Counted from the first letter of the stretch, positions 36,632 to 47,537 are shown. The stretch: 64,000 nucleotides of DNA from Hyphomicrobiales bacterium (GCA_900470195.1 UEIJ01000002.1:1-64000); one strand, 5' to 3'. Translations and numbers: made by a program. The notes: generated by a model not told the origin, from the sequence alone.

Positions 36632-37126
36632 GTTCTTTTCCTGAACGTGAGCCTCCAGGAACCACAGCGCCTTGTCGAGGCTTCGGGATGCTGCGGTAAA
36701 GATATCCGCCGTATCGTCGTCACCAGCATCATCTGCATCCTTGATCGATTTGCGCAGCAGGTTGGCGACATCACCGTAGCGCTCGATCAATGCCAGCAGA
36801 TGGTCGTGAACCGCATAGATGTCGGTCGGATAAGGCTTGAGCTTGCTTTCCTTCGCCACGACCTGCGTGGTGCCATAGGCCGTCCCGCCGATCTGCACGG
36901 CGCGCTCGGCAATCGTGTCGACATGTTGATCGAGATCGTCGCGGAAACCGTCGAGCATTTCATGAACGGCGATGAATTGCGGCCCTTTGAGGTTCCAGTG
37001 AGCCTGCTTGGTGATGAGGGCAAGATCGATTGTCGCGGCGAGGTTTTCGTTGAGTAGCGCGATCATTGTCGTCTTCGTATTGGAAGGAAGATCGTTGCGG
37101 GTTGCATGCATCGACTTCTGGGACAT
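36629..37126 (-). CDS. dps: Dps-family ferritin-like DNA-binding protein
   Basis: The 165-residue protein has the Dps ferroxidase motif at the subunit interface: TKQAHWNLKGPQFIAVHEMLDGFRDDLDQHVDTIAERA. Dps dodecamers store iron and shield DNA in oxidative stress and stationary phase. GAGGA lies a few bases before the ATG. The Lys/Arg-containing N-terminus may bind DNA. Confidence 0.94.
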   Translation of the reverse strand: MSQKSMHATRNDLPSNTKTTMIALLNENLAATIDLALITKQAHWNLKGPQFIAVHEMLDGFRDDLDQHVDTIAERAVQIGGTAYGTTQVVAKESKLKPYPTDIYAVHDHLLALIERYGDVANLLRKSIKDADDAGDDDTADIFTAASRSLDKALWFLEAHVQEKN

Positions 37127-37401
37127 TTTATCCTCATATCCTTTTGCTCGATCCGGCTCGGAGAGACTGGTCGCTCATCATCGAGGGGGCAGTTCAACAC
37201 AAACGAACCCGCCAGATCCTTATGAGGCTCGATTGCTGGAGCGGCCTTTATTGTCAAAGGCAATAAAAAACGTTCCCGCACCCGATAGGGAAATGCATGC
37301 CTGCAGTTTTTGTTCCATTGGGCGACTGAAAAACAGAGCTGATCCGGGTTCCACCAAGTTGCGGCTTGTCGCGGCGCGAAATCTGATTTACCCGGTTGCC
37401 C

Positions 37402-38091
37402 ATGAAGATACTCGCGCTTGATACTGCCGCTTCGTGGTGTTCCGTTGCCGTCTACAACTCCGATGGCGATGTCGTGCTTGCCGATGTGAGCGAAAACATC
37501 GGCAAAGGCCATGCTGAAGTATTGATGACCTATGTAGAACGCGCTGTGACAGAAGCGAAACTATCGATCAGCGACATGGATCGGGTGGCTGTCAATGTCG
37601 GGCCGGGATCGTTTACCGGCGTCCGTATCGGTGTCTCGGCAGCACGCGGTTTTGCCCTGGCGCTTGGCATTCCGGCTATCGGCGTCACCGCATTCGAAGC
37701 GCTGGCCGCTGAAATCCATATCGCGAACCCGGAAAATCCGGTGCTGGTTCTGCTCGACGCCCATCGCGGCGAGATTTACGCACAATCGTTCGATGCAAAA
37801 GGTTTGACAAGCGCGAGGCCTCTTGTTCTGTCGCGGGAGGAAGCGTTGGCTCTCGCAGTGTCTCAGGCGGAAAATACGGTTCTTGCAGGTTCGGCCGCTC
37901 GCTCGATCAACGAAGCGATCGGCGGTCGTTTCGCAGTGGGGCTAGCAGAGCCAACTGCGAAAATCGGCATCTATGCGCGTCTGGCAGGCTTGCGCCAGCC
38001 GGGCGATGCGCCGAAGCCGCTCTACATGCGCGGGCCCGATGCGAAGCCGCAGGTCGGGTTCGCGCTGCCGCGGAAGAGCGCTGGGGAATAA
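37402..38091 (+). CDS. tsaB: tRNA t6A modification protein TsaB
   Basis: The 229-residue protein has the ASKHA-fold start KILALDTAASWCSVAVY and VNVGPGSFTGVRIGVSAARGFALAL, standard for TsaB, a partner of TsaD/TsaE in making t6A37 of tRNA. The ATG is two codons inside the longest frame. It heads a run tsaB-rimI-plsC-miaB, common in alphaproteobacteria, with the rimI ATG three bases after the stop. Confidence 0.93.
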   Translation: MKILALDTAASWCSVAVYNSDGDVVLADVSENIGKGHAEVLMTYVERAVTEAKLSISDMDRVAVNVGPGSFTGVRIGVSAARGFALALGIPAIGVTAFEALAAEIHIANPENPVLVLLDAHRGEIYAQSFDAKGLTSARPLVLSREEALALAVSQAENTVLAGSAARSINEAIGGRFAVGLAEPTAKIGIYARLAGLRQPGDAPKPLYMRGPDAKPQVGFALPRKSAGE

Positions 38092-38094
38092 CCG

Positions 38095-38595
38095 ATGATG
38101 GGCTTGCCGTTCGGACGTTTTGGTCGCAGGGAGGTTTCGGTAGAACCGCTGAACGCACAGGACAGCCATGCGATTCAGCGCATTCACGCCGCCGCCTTCC
38201 ATCATGGCTGGAGCTCCGATGATTTCAGGTCGCTGATCGGCGAGAACACTGTTTTCGGTTTTGTTGCCCGTGCGGAAGGCAAGCCGAACGATGCGTGCGG
38301 CTTCGTGCTGGCTCGCCTGGTTGCGGGAGAAGCGGAAATCCTGACCATTGCGGTTGCGCGCGACGTGCAGCGGCAGGGCGTGGGGCGCGCACTGATGGAT
38401 GGGGTGCTGCGCCATCTCTATCAGGAACGGGCCGAAACGCTTTTTCTCGAGGTGGACGAAGCCAATGTCGCCGCGCAGGCGCTTTATCGTCGCCTGGGCT
38501 TCCAGAAGGTTGGCGACCGTCCCGCCTATTACGAAACAGCGAACGGAAGATCGGCGGCCCTTATTCTGCGGCGTGACCTGAAGAGGGCGCCATGA
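38095..38595 (+). CDS. rimI: RimI-like ribosomal-protein alanine N-acetyltransferase
   Basis: The 166-residue GNAT protein has EILTIAVARDVQRQGVGRALMDG (acetyl-CoA loop) and EVDEANVAAQALYRRLGFQKVGDRPAYY. RimI acetylates the N-terminus of ribosomal protein S18 and often neighbours tsaB. The stop overlaps the plsC start by four bases. Confidence 0.88.
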   Translation: MMGLPFGRFGRREVSVEPLNAQDSHAIQRIHAAAFHHGWSSDDFRSLIGENTVFGFVARAEGKPNDACGFVLARLVAGEAEILTIAVARDVQRQGVGRALMDGVLRHLYQERAETLFLEVDEANVAAQALYRRLGFQKVGDRPAYYETANGRSAALILRRDLKRAP

Positions 38596-39395
38596 TCGGC
38601 GTGATCAGGATATTTCTGGTCGTTTCGGCTATGGTCGCGCTGAGCCTGTCGCTGATTCCGGTCCAATATCTATTTCTGAAAATGAAGAATGGCTGGAAAC
38701 GCCGCCTGCCGAACTTCTTCCACCGCGTCGCGGCGCGCCTTTTCGGTTTCCGCATCAGAACTGTCGGCCAAATGCACGAAGGGCGTCCACTTCTTCTTGT
38801 CGCCAATCACACATCATGGAGCGATATCGTCGTATTGTCGGCGGTAGGACAAGTATCCTTCATCGCCAAATCGGAAGTGCGCGACTGGCCTGTCTTCGGA
38901 ATGTTCGCTGTTTTGCAGCGTACCGTTTTCGTGGAGCGGGAGCGGCGCGGCAAGACCGGTGAGCAAACCTCCGAAATTGCAAGGCGTCTGGCAACCGACG
39001 ACGCGATGGTATTGTTCGCCGAAGGCACCACATCGGACGGCAATCGCGTTCTGCCGTTCAAGACGGCGCTTTTTGGCGCTGCGCATGCCGCGATCAAGGA
39101 AGCAAATGTTCCAGAAGTCATGGTTCAACCGGTTGCCGTTGCCTATACGGGCGTTCATGGCATGGCGATGGGCCGTTACTTCCGCCCGATTGCATCGTGG
39201 CCGGGCGATGTCGAACTGATGCCGCATCTCAAAGGTATCTTGCGGGAGGGTGCGATAGACGTCGAAGTACGTTTTGGCGAGCCGGTTGTCGTTACGGCCA
39301 AGACAGACCGCAAGGCGCTGGCGCGTACGATGGAAAACCGGGTGCGCGCTCTTTTGCAAAGCGCATTGTTGGGGCGCGAGATACCGGAAGAGTGA
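38592..39395 (+). CDS. plsC: 1-acylglycerol-3-phosphate acyltransferase (PlsC family)
   Basis: The 267-residue membrane enzyme has the acyltransferase motif NHTSWSD (H-x4-D) near residue 75, FVERERRGK, and FAEGTTSDGNRVLPFK. It acylates lysophosphatidic acid to phosphatidic acid or a related lipid; some rhizobial members (OlsA) act in ornithine-lipid synthesis, so the exact substrate is open. One membrane segment lies at the N-terminus. Confidence 0.88.
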   Translation: MIGVIRIFLVVSAMVALSLSLIPVQYLFLKMKNGWKRRLPNFFHRVAARLFGFRIRTVGQMHEGRPLLLVANHTSWSDIVVLSAVGQVSFIAKSEVRDWPVFGMFAVLQRTVFVERERRGKTGEQTSEIARRLATDDAMVLFAEGTTSDGNRVLPFKTALFGAAHAAIKEANVPEVMVQPVAVAYTGVHGMAMGRYFRPIASWPGDVELMPHLKGILREGAIDVEVRFGEPVVVTAKTDRKALARTMENRVRALLQSALLGREIPEE

Positions 39396-39450
39396 CAGCC
39401 GTCAGATTGTCACCTTCCAAAATGGCGACAAAAGCTGTAGATAGCCGCGC

Positions 39451-40839
39451 ATGAGCGACAATATCACCGATCTCGAACCGCAGGCAGAGCGCGCCAATAC
39501 GCGCAAGGTTTTTGTCAAAACCTATGGCTGCCAGATGAATGTCTATGACAGCCAGCGCATGGCCGACAGCCTTGCAGCGGAAGGCTATGTCGCGACCGAT
39601 ACACCGGACGATGCCGATCTGGTTCTGCTCAATACGTGCCATATTCGCGAGAAGGCGTCGGAAAAGCTCTATTCCGCGTTGGGCCGCCTGCGCAAGATGA
39701 AGGATGCACGTGAAGCGAATGGCAAGGAACTGACCATTGGCGTGGCGGGCTGCGTGGCGCAGGCTGAGGGACAGGAAATCCTGCGCCGTGCGCCGAGTGT
39801 CGATCTCGTCATAGGCCCGCAGACCTATCACCGTCTGCCCAATGCGTTGGCGCGAGTTCGCGGCGGCGAAAAGGTGGTCGAGACGGAGTATGCGCTGGAA
39901 GACAAGTTCGAGCATCTGCCGTCGCCAAAGCGTGAGGAAACGCGCAAGCGCGGTGTTTCTGCGTTCCTGACCGTGCAGGAAGGGTGCGACAAGTTCTGTA
40001 CCTTCTGCGTGGTCCCCTATACGCGCGGCTCGGAAGTTTCGCGCAGCGTTAAGCAGATCGTGGCGGAGGCCGAGCGTCTGGCCGATAGCGGCGTGCGCGA
40101 ACTCACCTTGCTTGGCCAGAACGTCAATGCCTGGCACGGCGCGGGCGACGATGGCCGTGAATGGGGCCTGGGCGAACTTCTGTTTCGTTTGGCGCGCATC
40201 CATGGCATTGCGCGCCTGCGCTACACGACCAGCCATCCGCGAGACATGGATGACAGCCTGATCGCCGCCCACCGTGATCTGCGTCAGTTGATGCCTTATC
40301 TGCATTTGCCGGTGCAATCGGGATCGGACCGTATTCTCAAGGCGATGAACCGTCGCCACAAGGCGGATGAATACGTGCGGCTGATCGAGCGTATCCGCGA
40401 AGTCAGGCCGGACATGGCGCTGTCGGGTGATTTCATCGTCGGCTTCCCCGGCGAAACCGATCAGGATTTCGAAGATACGATGCAGCTGGTGCGTGAGGTC
40501 AATTACGCGCAGGCCTATTCGTTCAAATATTCGCCACGCCCCGGCACGCCGGGTGCAGATCTCGACGATCATGTCGAAGAAGCGGTCAAGGATGAGCGCC
40601 TCCGGCGCCTTCAGGCACTTTTGTCCGAGCAGCAATATGCGTTTCAGGATTCAATGATCGGTCGCGAGATGGATGTGTTGCTTGAAAAGCCGGGTCGCAT
40701 TGCAGGCCAGATGGTTGGCCGCTCGCCATGGCTCCTGCCAGTCATCATCGATGGCAGCAACGAGCGGATCGGCGACATCATTCATGTGAAAATCACGTCC
40801 ACAGGCACCAACAGCCTTATTGCGCAAAAACTGGCCTGA
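39451..40839 (+). CDS. miaB: tRNA-2-methylthio-N6-dimethylallyladenosine synthase MiaB
   Basis: The 462-residue radical-SAM methylthiotransferase has the N-terminal cluster domain ([21 protein letters not shown]), the radical-SAM cysteines [17 protein letters not shown] and a C-terminal TRAM domain. It thiolates and methylates i6A37 in tRNA. It precedes phoH, as in related genomes. Confidence 0.95.
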   Translation: MSDNITDLEPQAERANTRKVFVKTYGCQMNVYDSQRMADSLAAEGYVATDTPDDADLVLLNTCHIREKASEKLYSALGRLRKMKDAREANGKELTIGVAGCVAQAEGQEILRRAPSVDLVIGPQTYHRLPNALARVRGGEKVVETEYALEDKFEHLPSPKREETRKRGVSAFLTVQEGCDKFCTFCVVPYTRGSEVSRSVKQIVAEAERLADSGVRELTLLGQNVNAWHGAGDDGREWGLGELLFRLARIHGIARLRYTTSHPRDMDDSLIAAHRDLRQLMPYLHLPVQSGSDRILKAMNRRHKADEYVRLIERIREVRPDMALSGDFIVGFPGETDQDFEDTMQLVREVNYAQAYSFKYSPRPGTPGADLDDHVEEAVKDERLRRLQALLSEQQYAFQDSMIGREMDVLLEKPGRIAGQMVGRSPWLLPVIIDGSNERIGDIIHVKITSTGTNSLIAQKLA

Positions 40840-40996
40840 AGGCATGATGATGTCGAGGCAGAAAATTTCGGCGCTCTGAGTCGCTTGCCGTAATCCTGTC
40901 GAGACTGTGATTGCAATGCGTGAACGGATTGCGTTCACGCATAGTCTGGTCTGAAAAGTCCGCTACTTTTCAGGATTGTGCTTTAAGGAGATACGG

Positions 40997-42058
40997 TTGA
41001 GCGCTACGGAAAAGCTGAAGTCTGCCAAGCCAACCAATCAAACGCAAAAAAGCCCGACGACCGGGGCCTCGGATATGGCCCATATCGTGCTCACATTCGA
41101 CAACAACCGTCTTGCCAGCGCGCTTTATGGTCAGTTCGATGAAAATCTTGCCCGTATTGAACAGAAGCTTGGCGTGGATGTCCGCTCCAAGGGGAACCAG
41201 CTGTCGATCCGGGGCGAGCCGACCGCGACCGAACAGGCGCGGCGCGCGCTCGACCATCTTTATGCAACGCTGCAGAAAGGTCATGAGCTTGGGCCATCCG
41301 ACGTGGATGGCGCGCTGCGCATGGCAATCGCTGCCGATGACCAGCTGACACTGCCGACCATGGAAAACAAGGGCAAGCTCTCTGCGGCCCAGATTTCCAC
41401 GCGCAAGAAGACGATCTTTGCCCGCACGCCGACGCAGGATGCCTATATGCGAGCGCTCGACCGGTCGGAACTGGTATTCGGCGTCGGACCCGCCGGTACC
41501 GGCAAGACCTATCTGGCCGTTGCTCATGCCGCCATGCTTCTCGAACGCGGTCTGGTGGAACGCATCATCCTGTCCCGCCCGGCTGTCGAGGCGGGCGAGC
41601 GTTTGGGCTTCCTGCCGGGCGACATGAAGGAAAAGGTCGATCCCTATCTGCGCCCGCTTTACGATGCGCTTTACGACATGATGCCCGCCGAAAAAGTCGA
41701 ACGGGCCATTACCGCGGGTGTGATCGAGATCGCGCCTCTTGCCTTCATGCGCGGGCGTACGCTGGCACATTCTGCGGTCATTCTCGATGAGGCGCAGAAC
41801 ACGACATCCATGCAGATGAAGATGTTCCTGACCCGCTTGGGCGAGGGATCTCGCATGATCGTGACCGGCGACCCGAGCCAGATCGATCTTCCGCCAGGCC
41901 AGAAATCGGGCCTCGTCGAAGCGCTTCGTGTGCTGGATGACGTCGAAGGCGTCATCAAAGTGCGCTTTACCGAAAAAGACGTTGTTCGTCATCCGCTGGT
42001 GGCGGCAATTGTCGGCGCTTATGACCGCGACGGCAAGCAGCACGCGCGTTCGGAATGA
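40997..42058 (+). CDS. phoH: PhoH-like ATPase
   Basis: The 353-residue protein has Walker A VGPAGTGKTYLAVAHA, HSAVILDEAQNTT and VTGDPSQIDLP. PhoH-like proteins are ATP-binding and often adjoin ybeY, suggesting a role in RNA handling. The TTG start has AAGGAG seven bases upstream; the frame extends seven codons further, across that site. Confidence 0.92.
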   Translation: MSATEKLKSAKPTNQTQKSPTTGASDMAHIVLTFDNNRLASALYGQFDENLARIEQKLGVDVRSKGNQLSIRGEPTATEQARRALDHLYATLQKGHELGPSDVDGALRMAIAADDQLTLPTMENKGKLSAAQISTRKKTIFARTPTQDAYMRALDRSELVFGVGPAGTGKTYLAVAHAAMLLERGLVERIILSRPAVEAGERLGFLPGDMKEKVDPYLRPLYDALYDMMPAEKVERAITAGVIEIAPLAFMRGRTLAHSAVILDEAQNTTSMQMKMFLTRLGEGSRMIVTGDPSQIDLPPGQKSGLVEALRVLDDVEGVIKVRFTEKDVVRHPLVAAIVGAYDRDGKQHARSE

Positions 42059-42175
42059 TCTTGCAATTGCCTGTTGGAATCACGATTTAAAAGACGCTGT
42101 CTGCCTTTTGGCAGGCAGCTTTCTTGTAACTGAAAGGATGATGCGGCTAGCCAGCCCGGAGAGCCGCCGCAGAAC

Positions 42176-42664
42176 GTGTCAAATAACGCGATCCATATCG
42201 ATATCATGATCGAAGCCGGCAACTGGCCCGATGAGACCGCCCTTGAAGGGCTCGTCAGAAAGTCCGTCGAGGCCGCCTGGGCCGAACTTGGACTGAAAAG
42301 CGCTGCAAGCGAACTCAGTGTTGTCTTTACCAACGATGCCTCGATCCAGACCCTGAATGCGGAATGGCGCGGCAAGGACAAGCCGACCAATGTGCTCTCG
42401 TTCCCGGCGTTTCCGGTCAAGGCCGGAGCGCAGCCGGGACCGATGCTGGGCGATATCATCATCGCGCGCGAGACGGTGGAGCGTGAGGCGAAAGAGGAAG
42501 GCAAGCCGTTCGAAAATCACGTTGCGCACCTCGTTGTGCATGGGTTTCTGCACCTTTTGGGGTACGATCACGAAACCGATGAGGAAGCGGAAGTGATGGA
42601 GGCGCGCGAGCGCGAAATTCTTCATGCTCTTGCCATTCCCGACCCTTATGCTGTATCCGATTAG
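42176..42664 (+). CDS. ybeY: endoribonuclease YbeY
   Basis: The 162-residue protein has the metal motif [20 protein letters not shown] near residue 118. YbeY matures 16S rRNA and takes part in ribosome quality control. The start is GTG. Confidence 0.95.
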   Translation: MSNNAIHIDIMIEAGNWPDETALEGLVRKSVEAAWAELGLKSAASELSVVFTNDASIQTLNAEWRGKDKPTNVLSFPAFPVKAGAQPGPMLGDIIIARETVEREAKEEGKPFENHVAHLVVHGFLHLLGYDHETDEEAEVMEAREREILHALAIPDPYAVSD

Positions 42665-42684
42665 AACACGAACAACGATTGACC

Positions 42685-43803
42685 ATGGCTGATCAAACAT
42701 CGCACCCTCCGTCCGCTGGCGAAAATCGCAGCGAGACACAAGACGCCGAAGGGCAAAGTACGCAGCGGTCCGTAGTGGCCGAAAAGCGTTCCCTATTGTC
42801 CAATATTTTCCCGTTCATGCGCTCGCGCCAATCGTCTTCGCTGCGTGAAGATCTGGCCGATGCCCTTTCCAGTACGGCAAGCGAGCAGGATTCCGCATTC
42901 TCGCCTGAGGAAAAGGCGATGCTGCACAACATCCTTCGTCTGCGTGAAATCCGCGTCGAAGACGTGATGATCCCGCGCGCCGATGTCGAGGCGGTGGAGA
43001 TTTCCACGCCGCTCTGGGAAGTGCTGGAGCTTTTCGAAAAATCCGGCCATTCGCGAATGCCGGTCTATGCCGAGACGCTGGACGATCCACGCGGCATGAT
43101 TCATATCCGCGATGTTCTCAACTACATCACCAAGCAGGCCCGTCAAAAGACTACGCGCCGCAGCACCACACGCAGCAAGGCGACAGCCGAAGACAAGGCC
43201 GCCAAATTCGACATGGGCCGCATCGATCTCACCAAGACGATCGGCGAACTCAACCTCATGCGAAAGGTCCTGTTCGTGCCGCCATCCATGATGGCAAGCG
43301 GATTGATGGCGCGCATGCAGGCGACCCATATCCAGATGGCGCTGGTGATTGACGAATATGGCGGCACCGATGGTCTCGTTTCGCTGGAAGACATTGTCGA
43401 AATGGTCGTTGGCGACATTGAGGACGAACATGACGATGAAGAAATCATGATCGCCGAAGAGGCCGACGGTGTGTTCGTTGTCGATGCACGCGCCGATCTG
43501 GAAGAGCTGGCCGCAAAAATCGGCCCGTCTTTTGAAGTGGGCGAGCATGGCGAGGATGTCGACACGGTTGGCGGCCTCATCTTCTCCGTTCTTGGGCGCA
43601 TTCCGGTTCGCGGAGAAGTCGTGCAGGCTATTCCGGGCTACGAATTCCATGTGCTGGAGGTTGATCCGCGCCGCGTGAAGAAGGTGCGTATCGTACCGCT
43701 CTCCGCTGCCGATCGCCGCCGCCAGCAACGTGCTGTTCTCTCCGTCAAGGGAGAACAGCTAGCTGAGGTCGAAACCGCAACCGACGCCCCCAAAGAGGCC
43801 TGA
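42685..43803 (+). CDS. corC: hemolysin-family CBS-domain protein (CorC/HlyC-like)
   Basis: The 372-residue protein has two CBS domains (IRVEDVMIPRADVEAVE; VPPSMMASGLMARM and LVIDEYGGTDGLVSLEDIVEMVVGDIEDEHD) and a C-terminal CorC_HlyC domain. It has no long membrane part, as usual for CorC linked to magnesium/cobalt handling. It sits in the conserved order ybeY-corC-lnt, and its stop overlaps the lnt start. Confidence 0.9.
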   Translation: MADQTSHPPSAGENRSETQDAEGQSTQRSVVAEKRSLLSNIFPFMRSRQSSSLREDLADALSSTASEQDSAFSPEEKAMLHNILRLREIRVEDVMIPRADVEAVEISTPLWEVLELFEKSGHSRMPVYAETLDDPRGMIHIRDVLNYITKQARQKTTRRSTTRSKATAEDKAAKFDMGRIDLTKTIGELNLMRKVLFVPPSMMASGLMARMQATHIQMALVIDEYGGTDGLVSLEDIVEMVVGDIEDEHDDEEIMIAEEADGVFVVDARADLEELAAKIGPSFEVGEHGEDVDTVGGLIFSVLGRIPVRGEVVQAIPGYEFHVLEVDPRRVKKVRIVPLSAADRRRQQRAVLSVKGEQLAEVETATDAPKEA

Positions 43804-45401
43804 TGATCGAAAGGCTGGCGGGGAAAATCATTCTGTCGAGCGGCTGGCGTCGTGCGCTGGCCGCTTTTCTGAGTGGCGCCCTCGCCACGTTGACCCAACC
43901 GCCATTTGATGTCTTTGTGGCGGGTTTCATTGCATTTCCCCTTCTTGTCTGGCTGATTGATGGCGCGATCGCCAATGCGAACTCCGGTCCGGTTAGGCGC
44001 CTTCTTCCTGCAGCCATGGCTGGCTGGTGGTTCGGCTTCGGTTATTTCGTTTCCGGATTATGGTGGATCGGCACGGCGCTGCTGGTTGACGCTGACCAAT
44101 TCGCCTGGGCCCTTCCGCTCGCGGTTTTGGGCCTTCCGGCATTCCTGGCGCTTTTTTATGCGCTTGCAGCCGCGGTGGCTCGCATCTTCTGGTCGGACGG
44201 TTTGGGGCGCATCGTCGCGCTTGCGTTCGGCTTTGCGCTGGCGGAATGGCTGCGCCTTTTCCTGTTTACGGGTTTTCCGTGGAACGCCATCGGCTATGCG
44301 GTCATGCCGACCCCCCTCCTGATGCAATCGGTTGCCGTGCTGGGCCTGACCGGGATGAGCGCATTGGCCGTGTTTGTCTTTGCTGCTCCGGCCCTGCTGA
44401 TCGGCGGACGATTTGCAAGAACGGGCATTGCATTTGCTCTGATACTCATCGCTGCCCATGTCGGCTTCGGCGCGTGGACGCTTTCACAAGCGCCGGCTGT
44501 GGTTGAGGAAAAAACCTCACTTGCGGTTCGCATCGTGCAGCCGTCCATCGCCCAAACCATGAAATGGGATAATGCGGAACGCCGCTCCATCTTCGATAAG
44601 CTGGTGTCGCTGACGTCGGAAGCACCCGCCGACGGCAAGCCGAAGCCTGATGTGATCATATGGCCGGAAACGGCAGTCCCCTATATCCTCACCTCAACGC
44701 CTGAGGCTCTTTCGCGTATAGGCGAAGTTCTGCAGGAGGGTCAGGTGCTGCTGACCGGTGCGGTTCGCGAAGAAAGGGCCTCGGGTGGCGGCGAGCCGCG
44801 CTATTATAATTCGATTTATACGATCGATGATCGGGGCGTCATCGTTGATGCTGCCGACAAGGTGCACTTGGTCCCTTTCGGCGAATATCTGCCTTATGAA
44901 AATTTACTTCGCAGGCTTGGGCTTCAGGAAGTGGTGGAAATGCCTGGCGGGTTTACCGCCGGTACGGCGCGCCGCGCGCTGAACGTGAAAGGCGGTGAAA
45001 CCTTTTTGCCGCTGATCTGCTATGAGGCGATTTTCCCCGACGAGCTCGGATATTCGGGCCAGAGGGCAAGCGCCATCATCAATGTGACGAACGACGCGTG
45101 GTATGGCGATACGCCAGGCCCCTATCAGCATTTCCGGCAGGCTCAGGTCCGCGCAGTGGAGCAGGGACTGCCCCTCATCCGGGCAGCGAATAATGGTCTT
45201 TCAGCTGTCGTGGACGCTTATGGTCGAATCACCAGCGGCCTTGCGCATGACGCCGTCGGGGTCATAGATGCTTACCTACCGTCAACTCGTGCACCATTTT
45301 GGAGCACGCCGCCCGGCTTGCGACAATCTCTGGTAGCGCTATTAACCTTACTCGTGGTGAGCGTGGCTTTCCAGCTGCCAATCGGCAGGCGTTTTCATTG
45401 A
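43803..45401 (+). CDS. lnt: apolipoprotein N-acyltransferase Lnt
   Basis: The 532-residue protein has about six N-terminal membrane segments and a C-terminal nitrilase-like domain with the Glu-Lys-Cys triad: WPETAVPYI, DKVHLVPFGEYLP and ICYEAIFPD. Lnt adds the third acyl chain to lipoproteins at the outer face of the inner membrane. Confidence 0.95.
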   Translation: MIERLAGKIILSSGWRRALAAFLSGALATLTQPPFDVFVAGFIAFPLLVWLIDGAIANANSGPVRRLLPAAMAGWWFGFGYFVSGLWWIGTALLVDADQFAWALPLAVLGLPAFLALFYALAAAVARIFWSDGLGRIVALAFGFALAEWLRLFLFTGFPWNAIGYAVMPTPLLMQSVAVLGLTGMSALAVFVFAAPALLIGGRFARTGIAFALILIAAHVGFGAWTLSQAPAVVEEKTSLAVRIVQPSIAQTMKWDNAERRSIFDKLVSLTSEAPADGKPKPDVIIWPETAVPYILTSTPEALSRIGEVLQEGQVLLTGAVREERASGGGEPRYYNSIYTIDDRGVIVDAADKVHLVPFGEYLPYENLLRRLGLQEVVEMPGGFTAGTARRALNVKGGETFLPLICYEAIFPDELGYSGQRASAIINVTNDAWYGDTPGPYQHFRQAQVRAVEQGLPLIRAANNGLSAVVDAYGRITSGLAHDAVGVIDAYLPSTRAPFWSTPPGLRQSLVALLTLLVVSVAFQLPIGRRFH

Positions 45402-45546
45402 CAGACTAATATTGTTGCGATGTTATGGCTCGGCGGCGACGGTTTTTGCGGAAAATCGTCAGACTACCTCCCAAAACTTATTGTTATCGCTGTTCACATG
45501 AACAGAGCATGAATGAAAGCTCGCAGCTGCGAGGAGTGACAGTTGT

Positions 45547-45954
45547 ATGATTGAGAATAAAAAGAAGCCCAACCCCATTGACGTGCATGTCGGCAGCCGC
45601 ATCCGTCTTCGTCGTAACATGCTGGGCCTCAGTCAGGAAAAACTCGGCGAAAATCTCGGGATTACCTTTCAGCAGATACAGAAATACGAGAAAGGCACCA
45701 ACCGCGTCGGTGCAAGCCGACTTCAGGCGATCTCGGCAATTCTGAATGTCCCGGTTTCCTTCTTTTTTGAAGACGCACCGGGTTCCTCGAACCAGGCGGG
45801 TTTTGCAGAAGATAATGAAGCGACCTACGTGGTCGATTTCCTGAATTCCAATGAAGGCGTTCAGCTGACGCGCGCATTCACGAAAATTTCAGATCCCAAA
45901 GTGCGCCGCAAGATCATCGATCTCGTGAAGTCGCTCGCTGCAGACGCTGACTGA
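45547..45954 (+). CDS. XRE-family transcriptional regulator (PhrR/PraR-like)
   Basis: The 135-residue protein has an N-terminal helix-turn-helix (RIRLRRNMLGLSQEKLGENLGITFQQIQKYEKG) and a short C-terminal part. It resembles the PhrR/PraR group of Rhizobiales, known for acid response and control of quorum sensing or attachment, and the position before metK agrees with it. A perfect 8-bp hairpin (45981-46002) follows the stop. Confidence 0.85.
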   Translation: MIENKKKPNPIDVHVGSRIRLRRNMLGLSQEKLGENLGITFQQIQKYEKGTNRVGASRLQAISAILNVPVSFFFEDAPGSSNQAGFAEDNEATYVVDFLNSNEGVQLTRAFTKISDPKVRRKIIDLVKSLAADAD

Positions 45955-46131
45955 TTGCATATCCGGAAAAAGCAATAAGCGCGGGACATAGGCGTGTCCC
46001 GCCGGCTCTGCGCCTTACGGCGCCGGAACAGGCAGAAAACGTTATCCGGAACGAATTTTCCTGCCGTGGCGCTGTCGCAACAAGAATATGCATTGACGGT
46101 TCAATCCCAACTTCGCTAACACATTAACCGT

Positions 46132-46192
46132 GCCCGGACCGCTGGAAACTGTTCCGGGCGCTACTGTGTTTCCATGGCGGAGATATTCTCCG
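46132..46192 (+). promoter_or_regulatory. structured 5' leader of metK
   Basis: Two perfect hairpins precede the start: GCCCGGA/TCCGGGC (46132-46159) and CGGAGA-TAT-TCTCCG (46178-46192). The second ends 24 bases before the GTG, close to the AGAGGGG site. It may regulate metK translation or transcription. I could not match it to a known SAM riboswitch by eye. Confidence 0.4.
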
Positions 46193-46216
46193 TTGGATTT
46201 TCAAGAGGGGTTACCC

Positions 46217-47479
46217 GTGTCGCGCAGTTCTTATCTCTTCACCAGCGAATCTGTGTCCGAAGGCCATCCGGACAAGGTTTGCGACCGCATCTCCGATGAA
46301 ATCGTGGACATGATCTACAAGGAAGCGCGCCGCACCGGCGTCGATCCGTGGTCTGTCCGTGTTGCCTGCGAAACGCTTGCCACCACCAATCGGGTGGTTA
46401 TTGCCGGCGAAGTACGCGTGCCGGATACTTTCCTGAAGAAGAATAAGGACGGCACTATCGCCCATGATGCTGCCGGGCACCCTCTGATCAATCCTTCACG
46501 TTTCCGTTCGGCGGCACGCAAGGCGATCCGTGAAATCGGTTACGAGCAGGACGGTTTCAACTGGAAGACCGTGAAGATTGACGTTCTTCTGCATCCGCAA
46601 TCCGCCGACATCGCGCAGGGCGTGGACAATGCCGCCGACCGTCAGGGCGAAGAAGGTGCGGGCGATCAGGGCATCATGTTCGGCTATGCCTGCCGTGAAA
46701 CCCCGGATCTGATGCCGGCGCCGATCTACTATTCGCACAAGATTCTCGAAAAGCTTTCCGAAGCACGGCACAAGGGCGAGGGTGACGCGGGCAAACTCGG
46801 TCCCGACGCCAAGAGCCAGGTCACGGTGCGCTACGAGGACGGCAAGGCCGCCGAGGTCACGCAGATCGTTCTTTCCACGCAGCATCTGGATGCTAGCTGG
46901 GATTCAAAGAAGGTCCGTTCGGTTGTCGAACCCTATATCCGGGAAGCGCTCGGCGACCTTCCGATAGCAGCCAACTGCAACTGGTACATCAATCCGACCG
47001 GTAAATTCGTCATTGGCGGACCGGACGGCGATGCGGGACTGACCGGCCGCAAGATCATCGTGGACACTTACGGCGGTGCCGCTCCGCATGGTGGCGGCGC
47101 ATTCTCCGGCAAGGACACGACCAAGGTCGACCGTTCCGCCGCTTATGCAGCACGTTATCTCGCCAAGAACGTTGTTGCTGCCGGTCTCGCCGACCGCTGC
47201 ACGATCCAGCTTTCCTATGCCATCGGCGTCGCACAGCCGCTTTCGGTCTATGTCGATCTGCATGGCACCGGCAAAGTTTCCGAATCTGCGGTTGAGGAAG
47301 CGCTGCGTGAAGTCATGGACCTGTCGCCGACGGGCATTCGCAAGCATCTCGATCTCAACAAGCCGATCTATGCCAAGACCTCGTCTTACGGTCATTTCGG
47401 CCGCAAGCCGGGCCGCGACGGTTCCTTCTCCTGGGAGAAGACCGACTTGACCAAGGCGCTAAAGGCAGCGGTTGCGTAA
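46217..47479 (+). CDS. metK: S-adenosylmethionine synthase MetK
   Basis: The 420-residue enzyme makes SAM from methionine and ATP. It has [55 protein letters not shown] (ATP and magnesium sites). The GTG start has AGAGGGG six bases upstream; the longer frame adds 29 codons with no homology-like features. Confidence 0.95.
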   Translation: MSRSSYLFTSESVSEGHPDKVCDRISDEIVDMIYKEARRTGVDPWSVRVACETLATTNRVVIAGEVRVPDTFLKKNKDGTIAHDAAGHPLINPSRFRSAARKAIREIGYEQDGFNWKTVKIDVLLHPQSADIAQGVDNAADRQGEEGAGDQGIMFGYACRETPDLMPAPIYYSHKILEKLSEARHKGEGDAGKLGPDAKSQVTVRYEDGKAAEVTQIVLSTQHLDASWDSKKVRSVVEPYIREALGDLPIAANCNWYINPTGKFVIGGPDGDAGLTGRKIIVDTYGGAAPHGGGAFSGKDTTKVDRSAAYAARYLAKNVVAAGLADRCTIQLSYAIGVAQPLSVYVDLHGTGKVSESAVEEALREVMDLSPTGIRKHLDLNKPIYAKTSSYGHFGRKPGRDGSFSWEKTDLTKALKAAVA

Positions 47480-47537
47480 CTTCGCGGCAGGAAGTTGCAT
47501 CGAAAGCCGCTTGGCGTTATGTGTCCCGACAAATTTC

